36,265 nt of DNA from an uncultured cyanobacterium (GTDB lineage: Bacteria; Cyanobacteriota; Cyanobacteriia; CACIAM-69d). Location of the stretch: positions 1-36,265 of the forward strand of contig CALGDE010000130.1 in the NCBI GenBank assembly GCA_937883785.1, read 5' to 3'. The notes under the pieces were generated by a model that saw only the letters and a program-made list of their open reading frames with translations, ran no database searches and was not told the DNA's origin. The stretch's first letter is position 1; each line of letters begins with the position of its first letter. This document shows, in pieces, positions 1 through 12,800 of the stretch. The translations under genes and the position numbers were made by a program.

Positions 1-566
1 AAGGGCTAAGAGGAAGATACAGGAAGCCTTTTAGCCTTCTTGTCACCCCGTCAGCGTAGCCGGTTTCCCTTATACGGATAGAAAGATGAATTGCTGACGT
101 ATCAACATGTATATTCCGTGTTGCTAAAGCCTTATCAGCTGAAGGAATCCGCCGATTAACCGTCGTGCCAACTTGCATTCCCAGGGAAACCAAAAAAGGT
201 ATAAAGCCAAACATTTCTGCATTCAAAATGCAAAACAAAGCACAATGAAGAGCCCTGCCTCAAAAAAGGACTTTCAGGCGGAGAAACTTGCATATTTTCT
301 GTAAAGAAATGGCAAGGTCTTGATTGACAGCTTATTTATGGTCCAATTTTCTTTGTTTTAAGCAACGCAAGGTTTTGTAGAAGCTTGAGCGTTTTTTAAG
401 GCGATCCTCATTACAAAAGCCTTCCACGGCCAATAGGGCATGGAAGGCTTTGAGTTTTGGATGGTGGTTTAGCCGACTTTCTCTCTCAGCGTGAAACAGG
501 GAAAAAAGGAGTAGGGGAGAGCTGATCCGTTTTTACCCCCCTTACGGAAGAGGGAAATGAGTCCTC
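1..566. other. Non-coding left end, 3' flank of the giant gene
   Basis: I find no convincing gene here: open frames are short and lack plausible starts. The only clear element is the inverted repeat at 416-451, annotated separately as a terminator for the minus-strand giant gene. The left part (1-400) is AT-richer than the giant gene and could be the 3' or 5' flank of a gene beyond the window edge. I see no tRNA-like cloverleaf, insertion-sequence end or repeat array in it. Confidence 0.6.
411..451 (-). terminator. Rho-independent terminator of the giant surface-protein gene
   Basis: A perfect 11-base inverted repeat pairs AAAGCCTTCCA (416-426) with TGGAAGGCTTT (441-451) around a 14-base loop. 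Read on the minus strand the stem ends in a short T run (CTTTTGTAA), as expected for an intrinsic terminator. It lies about 115 bases past the stop codon of the giant gene. The plus-strand side is followed by GAGTTTT, so weak bidirectional action is possible. Confidence 0.75.
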
Positions 567-815
567 CTAGAGGGCATTAAAAGGTACAGCAGGACCGCCG
601 TTTTGGCTGATGGGGATGATGGAGTTGGGCGCCACACCTTCCAAAGTGGCCAGGATTTGCGCGCCGGACCGCACCTCCACACCGATCGCATTCACCACTA
701 GCTGCACTTCGCTGAGGCTAACGGTGCCGTCTAGGACGATCACATCGCTGCGGCTGTCGAAGTTGCGGATGATATCGAAGCCGCCGTTGGCACCCACCAC
801 AAATTGGTCAGAGCC
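567..815 (-). other. Terminal cap domain 3 / presumed type I secretion signal region
   Basis: The last about 82 residues follow the cap pattern (FVVGANGGFDIIRNFDSRSD, VIVLDG, ILATLEGV) and end in a short uncharged tail, GPAVPFNAL. In type I substrates the uncleaved secretion signal lies in the extreme C-terminus, so this region is the likely signal. That function is inferred from family knowledge; no specific signal motif is visible. Confidence 0.6.
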
Positions 816-3800
816 GCGACCACCGATGAGCACGTCGTTGCCCAGCTCGCCAACGAGTACATCGCCGCCGTCACCGCCGATTAGGGAGTCGTCGCCCATG
901 CCGCCGTGGAGGATATCGGCTCCTTCACCGCCGTGGAGGGTATCGTTGCCTTCGTTGCCGAATAGGCGATCGCTACCCGCACCGCCGCAGGCAGTGTCAT
1001 TGCCCGCACCACCGAAAATGGTGTCGGACCCGTCGCCGCCACAGAGGGTGTCATCGCCGCGATCGCCTGCAAGGAGGTCTTCGCCGCTTTCGCCCCAGAT
1101 GACGTCTTGACCTTGACCACCGAAGGCGGTGTCGTCGCCGGTGCCACCGATCAGGCTGTCGTTGCCGCCATTGCCGTAGATGCGATCGTCTTCGTCGCCG
1201 CCGAAGATCATATCGTTGCCCTGGTCGTTGACGGTGGGGTCGGAGCTGCCGCCGTAGATGACGTCGCTGCCGCGATCGCCGGAGATTAGGTCGTTGCCTT
1301 CGTCGCCGTAGAGCACGTCGTTATCCTTGCCGCCAAATACGCCGTCGTCCCCTTTGCCGCCATTGATTTGGTCCTGACCTTCGTTGCCGAATAGCCAGTC
1401 AGTGCCGGGGTTGCCGAAGATGATGTCGCGATCAACCTCGGGACCAACGGGAACAGAGGTGGAGATGCCGCCGGTGACGAAGTCGTTGCCCAAGCCTGCG
1501 TACACCACGTCATTGCCCGAGTCTGCCGAAATCGCGTCGTCACCAGGACCGCCGAAGAGAACATCATCAACCGGGCGACCGATGATGGGCTGGCGCGGCG
1601 CATTGGGGTCGAAGCCGCGTAAAGCCACCTGCTGCTCCAGGTTCGGAACGATGGGGCAAGGGCAAGAATCGTCTGCAATGCCCAAGTTATCGGTGAACTG
1701 GGCCGCCGTTAGCTGGGCGGCGTCAACGCCTGCCAAAGTTGCCAGCAGTTCGCCGCCGCCGAAGAGGGTGGCACCCACCTCAGAGGACCCGATGCTGATA
1801 TCGCCGAAGGTGAGACCGTCTAGGGCGATGAGGTCATCGCCGATGCGGAAGTCCTGAATTAGGTCAGCACCAGCACCGGGGCGCAGGATAAAGCGATCGC
1901 GCCCAGCTCCTCCGCGCAAGGTGTCGAAGCCAATATCGCCGTCGATTAGGTCATCACCGCGATCGCCAGAGATTTTATCGTTACCCTGTCCCGCAAAGAT
2001 TGCGTCGTCGCCGTCGTCGCCGTTGATGCGATCATCGCCTCGGTTCGCCAGGATTAGGTCGTTGCCCTCGCCGCCGCAAATATGGTCGTCGCCGTCGCTG
2101 GGCACGTCAATGTTGCCGGTGCCGCCGATGATGGTGTCGTTGCCTTCGCCGCCGCACAGGGTATCGGAGCCGCGATCACCCAGTAGGTAATCGTTACCGC
2201 CTTGCCCCCAAATCACGTCGTCGCCTTGACCACCACGCACGGTGTCCGCATCTTCGCCGCCTAGCAAGCTGTCGTTGCCCAGGTTGCCCAGCACCACGTC
2301 GCTGCCGTCGCCGCCGAAAATCAGGTCGTTGCCGTCTTCTGCGTCGAAGATATTGCCGTTGCCGCCATAGAGGGTGTCATCGCCCCCTTTGCCCAGCAGG
2401 GTATCGTCACCGCGATCGCCGAAGATAAAGTCGCGACCAAAGCCGCCGTCAGCAAAATCTCGACCGCGACCGCCAAAGATGCGATCGTTGCCGTTACCGC
2501 CCTTAAGGCTATCATCGCCGCGACCACCGAGCAGGCGATCATCCCCTTCGCCGCCGTCTAGGTAATCCCCAGACTCGTCGATATTGCCGGTGTTGCCGGT
2601 GCCGCCGTACAGGGTATCGTTACCCAGCTCGCCGCGCACCGTGTCTTGACCTAGGTCACCGTAAAGCAGGTCGGAATCCTTACCGCCCCAGATGCCGTCG
2701 TTATCGCGACCGCCGTACACCGTGTCGTTACCTTCGCTGGCCACCAGGATATCGTTGCCGGCATTACCCCAGATTTCATCGCGGTCAAAGTTGGGTCCCA
2801 CCGGCTCCAGGCTAAACACACCGCCGAAGATGGTGTCGTCCCCCTGTTCCCCTTGGAGGGTATCGTTGCCGCGATCGCCGCGAATAATATCGCCATTCAC
2901 CGACGCTTCGATAAAGTTAGCGCCGCCATCACCGAGGAAAGTGCCCAGGGGAACCCCCGCCAAGGAGAACGCCCCGGTGTCGGGCAAGCCGTCGGGCTCG
3001 ATAATTTCGTCAGGACACTTGCAATCGCAATCGTCGGGAACGGAATCGTCTTGGGCTTCCACAAAGTTAGCTTCCGTCAACTGCTCCGGCAGCACACACA
3101 GCAACACCGCTAGGGTTTGGTCGCCCAGGCGAATAAAGCTACTGTGACCGTCCTCCGTGGCAATGATGGTCAGCATATTAAAGGTGACCCCCGGATCCAG
3201 CGCCAGGAAGTCTTCGCTCACGTTAAAGTCCACCACGGTGTCGATACCGGTGGCGGTGGCACGCAGTTGGATAGAGTCACGCCCTGCGCCACCAACGATG
3301 GTGTCATCACCGTTGTCGCCGTCTAGGTAGTCATCACCGGTGCCGCCAAAGACTAGGTCATTGCCCTGTCCCGCGCGGATGGTGTCGTCGCCCTCATCAC
3401 CGCCAATGGTGTCGTGACCGCGATTTGCCACCACCAGGTCATTACCGCGACCAGCCACGATAAAGTCAGCGGCATCCTCCGGCAAATTGGGGTTAGCGTT
3501 ACCGCCATAAATGGTGTCGTCGCCGTCGTGTCCGCAGATGGTATCGGATCCCAGGTCGCCGAGGATAAAGTCATCCCCTCCGTTACCGTGGAGCAGGTCA
3601 TCGCCACGACCGCCCCGCAGTTCGTCATCGCCCAAGCCGCCCACAATGGTGTCGTTACCGTTGTTGCCGTTGACGATATCGCTGCCAGCACCGCCGAATA
3701 GAATATCGTTGCCAGCGGGCTCGGGGTCGTTAGGGTTACGGTTGCCGCCGAAGATGGTGTCGTCGTCGAGTCCGCCTTCAATGGTGTCATCGCCTTTGTC

Positions 3801-6800
3801 ACCGAGCAGCAAGTCGCGACCGGAACCGCCGAGAACGCGATCGCTCCCTTGCCCAGCGTGGATGCGATCCTTACCGGACTGACCGTGGATCAGGTCATCA
3901 CCGGTGTTGCCGTAAATGGTGTCTTTCCCTTCGCCACCTTGGATCACATCGTTGCCGCGCTCACCCCGCAGCACATCGGCACCGGCATCACCCCACACCA
4001 AGTCGTCATCGCGCCCCGCAGTAATGCTGTCGTTGCCGTCGCCGCCGAGGAGGGTGTCATTGCCACGGTTGCCCGCAATAATGTCGCGTCCCAAGCCGCC
4101 TTCGATCAAGTCGCCCAGGTCACCGTCGATGCGGTCTTGGTTCAGGTTGCCGCCGAACAGGGTGTCGTTACCTTGGCTACCCACCAAGGTGTCAGCACCG
4201 CGATCGCCCGCCACCCAGTCGTTGTCCTTACCACCGATGGCGTAGTCATTGCCTTGACCGCCGAACACCGTATCGAACCCTTCGCTGCCTTGGAGATAGT
4301 CGTTACCGACGCCCCCTTGCAAGAAGTCACGGTCTTCGGAAGGACCCACGGGGCGAGAGGTGCCCACGCCGCCCACCAGGGTGTCATCGTCGCGCTCACC
4401 GAAGAGAATGTCGTTACCGGCACTGCCTTCCAACTGGTCATTGTCGCGACCGCCGAGCAGTAGGTCATTGCCAGCGCCACCGGCAAGGGTATCCTCACCA
4501 CGGTTGCCAAAGATGATGTCCTGACCGGGACCACCGTGGAGGCGATCGCGCCCGTTGGGGTCATCGGTGCCAATGCGGTTGGTGCTGCCGTAGATAGTGT
4601 CGTTACCGCGCTCGCCGTCGATGGAATCGTTGCCGAGTTCACCAAAGATTTGGTCAGCATCCTTGCCGCCAAAAATCAGGTCGCCATCTTGACCGCCGCG
4701 AATGGTGTCTTCGCCCTGGCTGCCTTGGATAGTGTCGCTGCCGGTGTTGCCGAACAGAAGATCGCGATCGCTACCGGGAGCATTAACACTGCCACCCACG
4801 CCGCCGAAGATAAGATCGCCAGCCTCGTCCCCTTCAATGGTGTCGTTGCCTGCATCGCCGGCCAAAATGTCGAAGGAAGGACGACCTTCAATTAGGTCAT
4901 TGCCCTCAAAGCCGCGAATAGCGTCGGGATTGGGGGTACCAATGAGTACCTCGCTGAGGCTGCTGGTGTCCGTGGGCTGGATTTCCCCAGGAATAAACGC
5001 TGCCAGAGGAAACTCCAGCTCGGGAGTTTGCTGCACGTTAAAGGAAGGCACGTGGGGGCGCTCTGGGAAGAGCACCGGATCCAGCGTGGGCTTCTCCTTA
5101 CATACCTCACAGATTTCCTTCTCCAGATCCAGCAGCGCCTGCACAGCCGCTTCCTTACGACGCAAGGACTGCAAATTAACCTGAGGCTCCGGCAAGGGTA
5201 AAGGCAGAACATTACTAGTAACGGGAGGAGCGAGTGGGGGTACCGGCTGAAAGTTGGTGCCAATCACAATTTCCGCTGGGGTGGGATCCTGCTGCCCAGT
5301 GGAATCGATCGCCGCAAACTGAATCCGAGTGCCCGTAAAGTTAGGCCCCGCTTCAAAGGTGAGGAATTGAGCCTGGAAGGGGGTAATCACATCGCCCGCT
5401 TGGACCGTAATGGGACCAACCAAGGGGTCGTTGATAATTAGACGACCTTCACCAGGAGACGGTATCGACAAAATTCGGAAAAGGTCGATATCGTCGCCGT
5501 CAGGGTCACTGCCGGTCAGAGTGTTGGTGCCGCCAGCACCCATGCCAATGGGCAAGGTGTCGCCCGCATCGATTAAATCAGTAACGATGCCCGTGGTTTC
5601 GGGAGGCTCACTGGTTTTATCAATTTCAATGCGAATTTGCCCAGGAGTCTGATCCACAGCGCCCGAGGTATCGACCGCAACGTACTCCAGCTGAATAATG
5701 CCTTCGAATCCATCCGTTGCTTCGAAGACAACCTCACCGATGCGATCCGCAGGAATTTGCTGACCCGGGGCGATCGCCACCCCATCCAAACGAAGAATAC
5801 CTTCGCCAGCAGACGGAACGGAGTCGAAGCGGAAGAAGTCTAGCTGTCCTTCGGGGTCAACGCCACCCAGAGTGTTGAGGGTAACAGAATTACCATCGGT
5901 CACCTGGAAGCTAGCGTCGTCAGTTTCCGGCGGAATATTCTGGCCGGTATTAGGCAAGAACACCGTTGCGGGGGTGGGATCCTGAGTCCCCTTGGTGTCT
6001 GTTGCTGCATAAGTAAAGGAATCACTGCCGTTATAGTTCGGCGGCGCTTCATAGTACAAGCGAGTCAGCTCATCGGGGGTTAAGGGATCCCCAGGCTGAA
6101 TAATCCGTGAGTTGTTACCAGAAGGATTATTCAGATATAGGGTGCCGCCCGTGGGAATCGTCAGGATGGTGTAGAAGTCCACCGAGTCGCCAGTGTCGGG
6201 GTCGCTGCCGCCAAGTCCCATGAGGTTGACCGGCGTGGTGTCGTCCACCGGAATCGAGGTGGTAATGGTGTCAGGAGCACGGTTTTCCGGCTCAATAGTC
6301 ACCGTAGCTGGGGTGGGATCCGGTGCGCCGTTCTTATCCACCGCCGCGTAGGTAAAGGTGGTGCCGGTGAAGCTGTCGCTGGCGTCGAAGAATAGATTTT
6401 GAATTGCATCGGGCGGTAGCTGATCGCCAACGCTCACCGGATTATTCAGGGACGGATCGCCCAGGTACAGAATCCCCTGGCTAGAGTCAGGCAAAGACTC
6501 AATGGTGAAATAAGCCGGTCCAGGCTCAGGATTAGCACCGGTGGGCGCATCCAGGTCACTGCCGTCTTCAGAGTCAGAACCGCCCAAGGTCTGCGCCGAA
6601 GGAATTCCAGTGGGCAACGCTAAGCGCACCGCCTCATCAGGCTGCACCGCAAAGGTAGCCGGGCGAGTGTCGGGACTTTGGTTTCCTGGGGAAATAAAGT
6701 AGGTGGCCGGAGTGTCGTCCACATTACCCTGGTTATCGATCGCCGCCAAAGTGAACTGGGTAGGGGTATTGAAACCGTTATCCGCCTTAAACACCAGGTC

Positions 6801-9800
6801 GTTAATATTGGCAGCGTCAATATCATCCCCTACGCTCACCATGGTTTCCACACCGCTCACCACCAGCAGCAACATACCGTCGCTGGGCAAGGAGCCAATG
6901 CGGAATTTCTCCACCGTTCCGTCAGGGTCTGTGCCAGGGAAGGTGGGGAAGGTGAGGTCAACCCGCTCATTGGACTGCACCGTGGCAAATCCACCCTGGG
7001 TTTCCGGCGATGCAGATACGCCAGAGGTCAAGGTCACCGTTGCCGGGGTGGGGTCGGGAGTGCCCTGATCGTCGATCGCCACATATTCAAACGTGTCGCC
7101 GTTGAAGTTTGCCGGATCATCCGCCGTAAACACCAAGTTTTGAATTTGGTTCGCCGGAATATCGGTGGCCAAAGTGACCGGGTTACCGCCCAGGGTCAAG
7201 GTGCCGTTGGTGGGCAGCGTGGTGATGCGGAAGATATCCAGGTTGCCTTCCGGATCGTCACCGCCCAAGGGCAAGCCCGTTAGGGGCAAAGTACCGCTGG
7301 CGGGAACGGTGCCGCTGGCGTCGTCGGTGGTGGGGGGCAGGTTAGTGCCGGGAGTGGACAGGGAGATGGTCGCCGGAGACCGGTCGATCGCCCCGTTGTT
7401 GTCGATCGCCTGATACTCAATGGACACACCGCCGTTAAAGCTAGATCCCGCCTCAAAGAACAGGTTGGCAATATCCGCCGCGTTAATGCGATAAGGCGAG
7501 CCCGCAAAGATATTGGTGCCGTCGATAGGCTGACCAACCGATGCCGGGTCACCAATATAAAGCTGTCCTTCCGCCGCCGTTGGGAAAGTGCTCGCATCGA
7601 ACTGATAAAACTCAACGGTGCCGTCAGAGTCAGTACCGGGGGTCAACTGCTGAACGGTGGAGGGAATGGTGCCGCCGCCAGCCGGAGCCAGATCCAGCTC
7701 CAGGGTATCGCCAGGGTTCAACAACCCGGAGGCGTTATTCGTTTCCGGCGGCGCATTGAGCGTAAAGGTCGCCGGAGACGGATCGGGGTTGTTGGTACCG
7801 TCGATCGCCGAGTAAGTAAACTCACCGCCATTAAAGCCAGGCTCAGGCACAAAGATTAGCTGAGTTAGCTGGCTGGGGGTTAGCTCATCGGTGGCGCTAA
7901 CGGCATTCGCCAGATTCACCGTGCCCAGGTACAAAATACCGTCGGCGGGGTCGGGCAAAGTATCGATGCGGTAGCGGTCAATGGGACCATCCACATCGGT
8001 GCCAGGGTTAGCCGGGAAGGTCAGCGGATTCGGCTGATTTAGCGTAATCGGCTGGCTAACATCCACCGTCTCGGGAGGCTGATTCGCCCCCACTGTGGTG
8101 ATGGTAACCGTTGCCGGGGTGGCATCCCGCAGACCCAAGCTGTCCACCGCAAAGTAGGTGAAGCTGGTGGTGTCGGTGTTAACGAAGTCGTTAGTTGCCG
8201 TAAACACCACCTGATTTAGCTGAGCCGGGGTTAGGCGATCGCCCGCCTCAATTAGCTCATCGGGCTGACCAGAGCGGCGGATAAAGATGGACCCTTCCGC
8301 CGGGTCGGGCACCGTCGCAATTTCATAGAAAGTAATCGGCGTATCGAGGATGGGGCTGGGACCCTGGTTAGGGTCAACGCCGCCCAAGCCAGGAGCAGTG
8401 CCGCCGGTGGCCGGATCGATAGGAATCGTGGTGCCAGGAGCCGCCTGCTCGGAGCCATTAAAGGTTTCCGGTGGTGCATTCAGAATCACCCGCGCCGGGG
8501 TTTGATCCTCAAGACCGTCGTTATCGATCGCCGCGTACTGGAAGCCAGCACCGTCAAAGTTACCGGTGGATTCGAAGAACACCTGTCCCAGACGATCCGC
8601 CGGAATCGTATCCCCATTGCTTAGGTTGATTCGCACATTGGCATCGTTCAGGTAGAACAGCTGACCGTCACTCGGCTCGATTCCTAGAGCCGTTCCCGAA
8701 TCACTAACGGTAATAAACACCTCGTAGCGGTCAACAGTGCCGTCCCCATCGCTGCCGCCCAGTCGAGTGGTTAAGCCCACAATCTGGGTGATTTGGCTGA
8801 GAGGAACATTTTCTGTAACCGGGTCATTGGTCTCCGGCGGAGTGCCGGGAGTCAAGGTTACCGTCGCCGGGGTGGGATCCGGGGTGCCGTTGGAATCCAC
8901 AGCGCGATAGGGGAAGACAGTGCCGTTAAAGTTCGGGGTGGCCACAAACTGCACGTTGGCAATTTGTCCCGCCGGAATTTGCTGTCCCGCCACAATGCGG
9001 TTAGCAGGGTTGGTGGGGTCACCTAGGAACAGCTCACCGTCCACCGGATCAGGCAAAGAGTCGATGATATAGGCAGTAGGAGCACCATCTTCTGGGTCAG
9101 AGCCAATCAGCGTATTTAGAGGAATCGTAGTGCTGGGCAATAAGCCAAAGGTGCGATCCTCCGTTTCAGGAGGCTCATTGGTACCCAAGGGATTGAGGCG
9201 AACCACTGCCGGGGTGGGGTCATTAGCGCCCAAGGGATCCCGAGCAGCATACTCAAAGGTATCGCCGGTAAATCCAGCGGTGGGGCTGAAGAACAGGTTG
9301 CCAATACTGCCGTTGGGCACCGTATCGTTAACGCTCAAAGGCTGACCACCGCCAGCAGGATCCCCTAGGAACAGGGTGCCTTGGTTGGGGTCGGGCAGGC
9401 GAGTGATTACAAAGGATACTGGGTCGCCGGAGTTGCCGGGACCGGTGGCATCGGGGTCTGTCCCCCCCAACAGGTTGTTGTTCAAAGGACGATTAACGCC
9501 GGGGGTAACCTGATAGGCAGCACCATCCGTTTCCGGGGGCGCATTCAAAGTCACGGTGGCTTCGGTGGGGTCTTCCAAGCCCTGGGAATCTACGGACACA
9601 TAGGTAAAGGTATCGCCGGGGAAGTTGGGGTTAGCCACAAACACTAGGTTTGATAGCTGAGCCGGGGTGAGACTACGCGGCGAGGTAATGGCATTGAGCG
9701 GGTCGGACGGATCGCCCAGGTACAGCGTGCCGTTATCGGGCAGATCCACCAGCCGGTAGCCCGCGGGCTGATTGCCGGGGGTATCTGGGTCCGAGCCGCC

Positions 9801-12800
9801 CACCCCTAGCGGTCCAATGGGTAGGCTTTGATTGCTGCCTACGGTGCCATTAGCGTCGTTGGTTTCCGGTGGCAGATTTTGATCGGGAGTGTTGATCAAA
9901 ATCTGGGCGGGGGTGGGGTCCGGGTTGCCGTCGTTATCCACGGCGAAGTAGTCAATGGCAACGCCGCTGTCAAAGGAGCCTGCTGCCCGGAAGTAAAGCT
10001 GGCTGAGATCCGTAATGCCCGTGTTGTTGGTGTTGTTAACGGGGACGCCACCAGCGCCAGGGTCGCCTAAGAATAGAACGCCGTCGGCTGCACCGGGCAG
10101 GGTGCTCAGGTCAATGGTGTAGCTGGCAACGGTGCCGTCGGGGTCGCTACCGGGAGTTAGGGGCGTGCTGTTTAGGTTAATCAGCTGCACATCATTGCCC
10201 GCCGGCACGGTACCTACCGCGTCGTTGGTTTCGGGAGGCAGCACCTGAGCTGGCGTGTTGATGTAAATCTTGCCAGCGGTGGGATCCTCTAGCCCGTCGT
10301 TGTCGATCGCAAAGTAATCAATTTCCACATTGCCCACAAAATCGCTATCCGCCTGGAAGAACAGGTTGGGCAGGTCAGAGGCATCAATGGTGTTATTGGA
10401 GGAATCAATTACGGTGCCGCCAGCGGTGGGGTCGCCAATAAAGAGCTGACCTTCAGTGATGGTGCTGACGTCAATGCGGTAGTTATCCACTGTGCCGCCG
10501 TCGGAGTCGGAGCCCGCAGTCAACGCTGTTTCCACAGCAGCGGCACCAGCATCGGACAGGCGCACAAATTCGTTGCTGCTTAGGCGGGCGATCGCATCCT
10601 CCGTTTCCGGCGGGGAATTTTGGCTGCTGGTGTTGAGGTAAATCACACCAGGGGTTGCATCTTCCAGACCCTGGTTATCGATCGCCACATACTGAATCGC
10701 CACGCCGCCCACAAAATCACTATCCGCCTGGAAGAACAGATTCCCCAGGTCAGAGGGAGCAATGAGCTGATTACCGAGGGTAATTTCCGCAAAGGAGCCG
10801 GGAGTCCCCGTGGGGTCGCCCACAAACAAGCGCCCTTCGCTAATGGTGCTGGCATCAATGCGGTACTGATTTACAAACCCATCGGGGTCAGCGCCAGCGG
10901 CTAACTGGGTGGTCATCTCCGTGCCCGTAGACAGGTTCACCACGTCGTCGCTATCTAGCTCACCGATCGCATCTTCCGTAGTAGGCGGCAAATTCTGGGT
11001 GGGCGTATTCAAGGTGATCACGCCGGGGGTGGGATCCACCAGCCCGTCATTGTCGATCGCCACGTACTGGATATTGACGCCGCCCACAAAGTCGCCATCT
11101 GCCTGGAAGAACAGGTTCGGTAGTTGAGCGGCAGTAATGACGTTGTTGGTGTCGGTAATTTCAACCGCGCCCACCCCATTGGGATTGCCCACAAACAGGC
11201 GTCCCTCAGTAATGGTGGTGTCATCAATGCGGTAGCTGACCACCGTGCCATCGGAGTCGGTGCCTTGGGTAATGGGATCCACCACCGTGGGGTTGGAGCC
11301 GGACGGAGGCACCGACAGTTGCAGCACCTGGTTGCTCAGCAAGGTGCCGCTGCCGTCGTCCGTGTTGGGAGGCAGGTTCGCCGTGCGGGTGCTCAGGCTA
11401 ATTACGCCGGGGGTGGGGTCCGTGTTGCCATCGTTATCCACCGCCGCATATTGAATGCTGACGCCGCCCACAAAGTCGGAGTCCGCCTGGAAGTAGAGAT
11501 TCGCCAGATCTGCGGCAGTAATGGTGTTGTTGGTGTTGTCCACCAGCACACCGCCCGCGTTGGGGTCACCAATAAAGAGCTGTCCCTCAGTAACGGTCGC
11601 CAGGTTAATGACATAGCTGGCAACGGTGCCGTCAGGGTCAGAGCCAGCGGTCAAGGGGTTGGTAGTCGTAGGACCATCGCTAACGGGAGCCGCCGACAGT
11701 CGCAGCACCTCATCGCTCAACAGCTCACCGGAGGCGTTATTGGTCTCGGGAGGCGCTTGCAGGGTGTAAACCGCCGGGGTGGGGTCAACCAAGCCATCGT
11801 TGTCGATCGCCGCAAACTCAAAGGAACCACCATTAAAGCCAGGAGTTGCCTGGAACTGAAGGGTGATCAACTGCGCCGGGGTCAACTCACGCCCCGCGCT
11901 AACCACGTCCCCATTGGCCGGGTTGCCCACATAAAGCACACCATCGGCGGTGTCAGGGACGGAGGACACTCGGTAGCGATCAACGTTGCCGTCGGGGTCG
12001 GTGCCCTCAGGATCCGCGCCAGGAGTAGCGGGGAAGTTCAGCGGGTTATTCACGCCAGGGGTGACCACCTCGGTTTGGGCGATCGTATCGGGAGGCGTAC
12101 CCAAGGTGACCCTTGCCGGAGAGGGATCAGGCTGGCCATCGTTATCGATCGCCACATACTCAAAGGTCGTCCCAGTGAATCCTGGAGGCGCAGTGAAGAA
12201 AACTTCGTCAATGCGATTAGCGGGAATATCCGTGGTCGGCGTAATGGGGATAGAGCCGGGCTGGCTGGGGTCACCCAGGAATAGCTGACCAACCGTAGGA
12301 GGCGTAGTGATGCGGAAAGTATCCACCGTGCCGTCGGGGTCAGAGCCACCCAGACCGGGCACATTGATGGTTTCGTTTTCCGCCACAGAACCACTGGAAT
12401 TCTGGGTGTCAGGAACCAGGGGAGTATTGGGCGGATTGAGGAAGATAGTGCCAGGGGTAGCGTCCGCGAAGTTCTGGCTATCCACCGCCTGGTAGTTAAT
12501 TGCCACGCCACCGGTGAACGTAGCCGCAGCACGGAAGAACAGGTCATCGAGCTGATCCGGCTGCAAGGTGATGTTGCTGGCGTTAGTAATCGTCGACTCG
12601 GTGCCGTCGGGATTGCGAAGAACCAGTACACCTTGAGTCGTCGAGGGCAGGGTGCTGACGTCAATCACGTAGGTGGACGGCGCACCATCTTCAGGATCGG
12701 TACCCGCATTTAGGGACGTACCGGACAGATTGGTTAGCTGCACCACCTGATTGGGCACCAGCTCACCCACGGCATCGTTGGTTTCCGGCGGAGAGTTCAG

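Noticed and set aside
610-4895. Several long plus-strand open frames opposite the RTX region (for example 3849-4463)
   Set aside because: They are antisense to a strongly supported coding frame and translate into low-complexity Pro/Ser- or Val/Ala-rich repeats mirroring the RTX codons. They have no ribosome sites or family resemblance.
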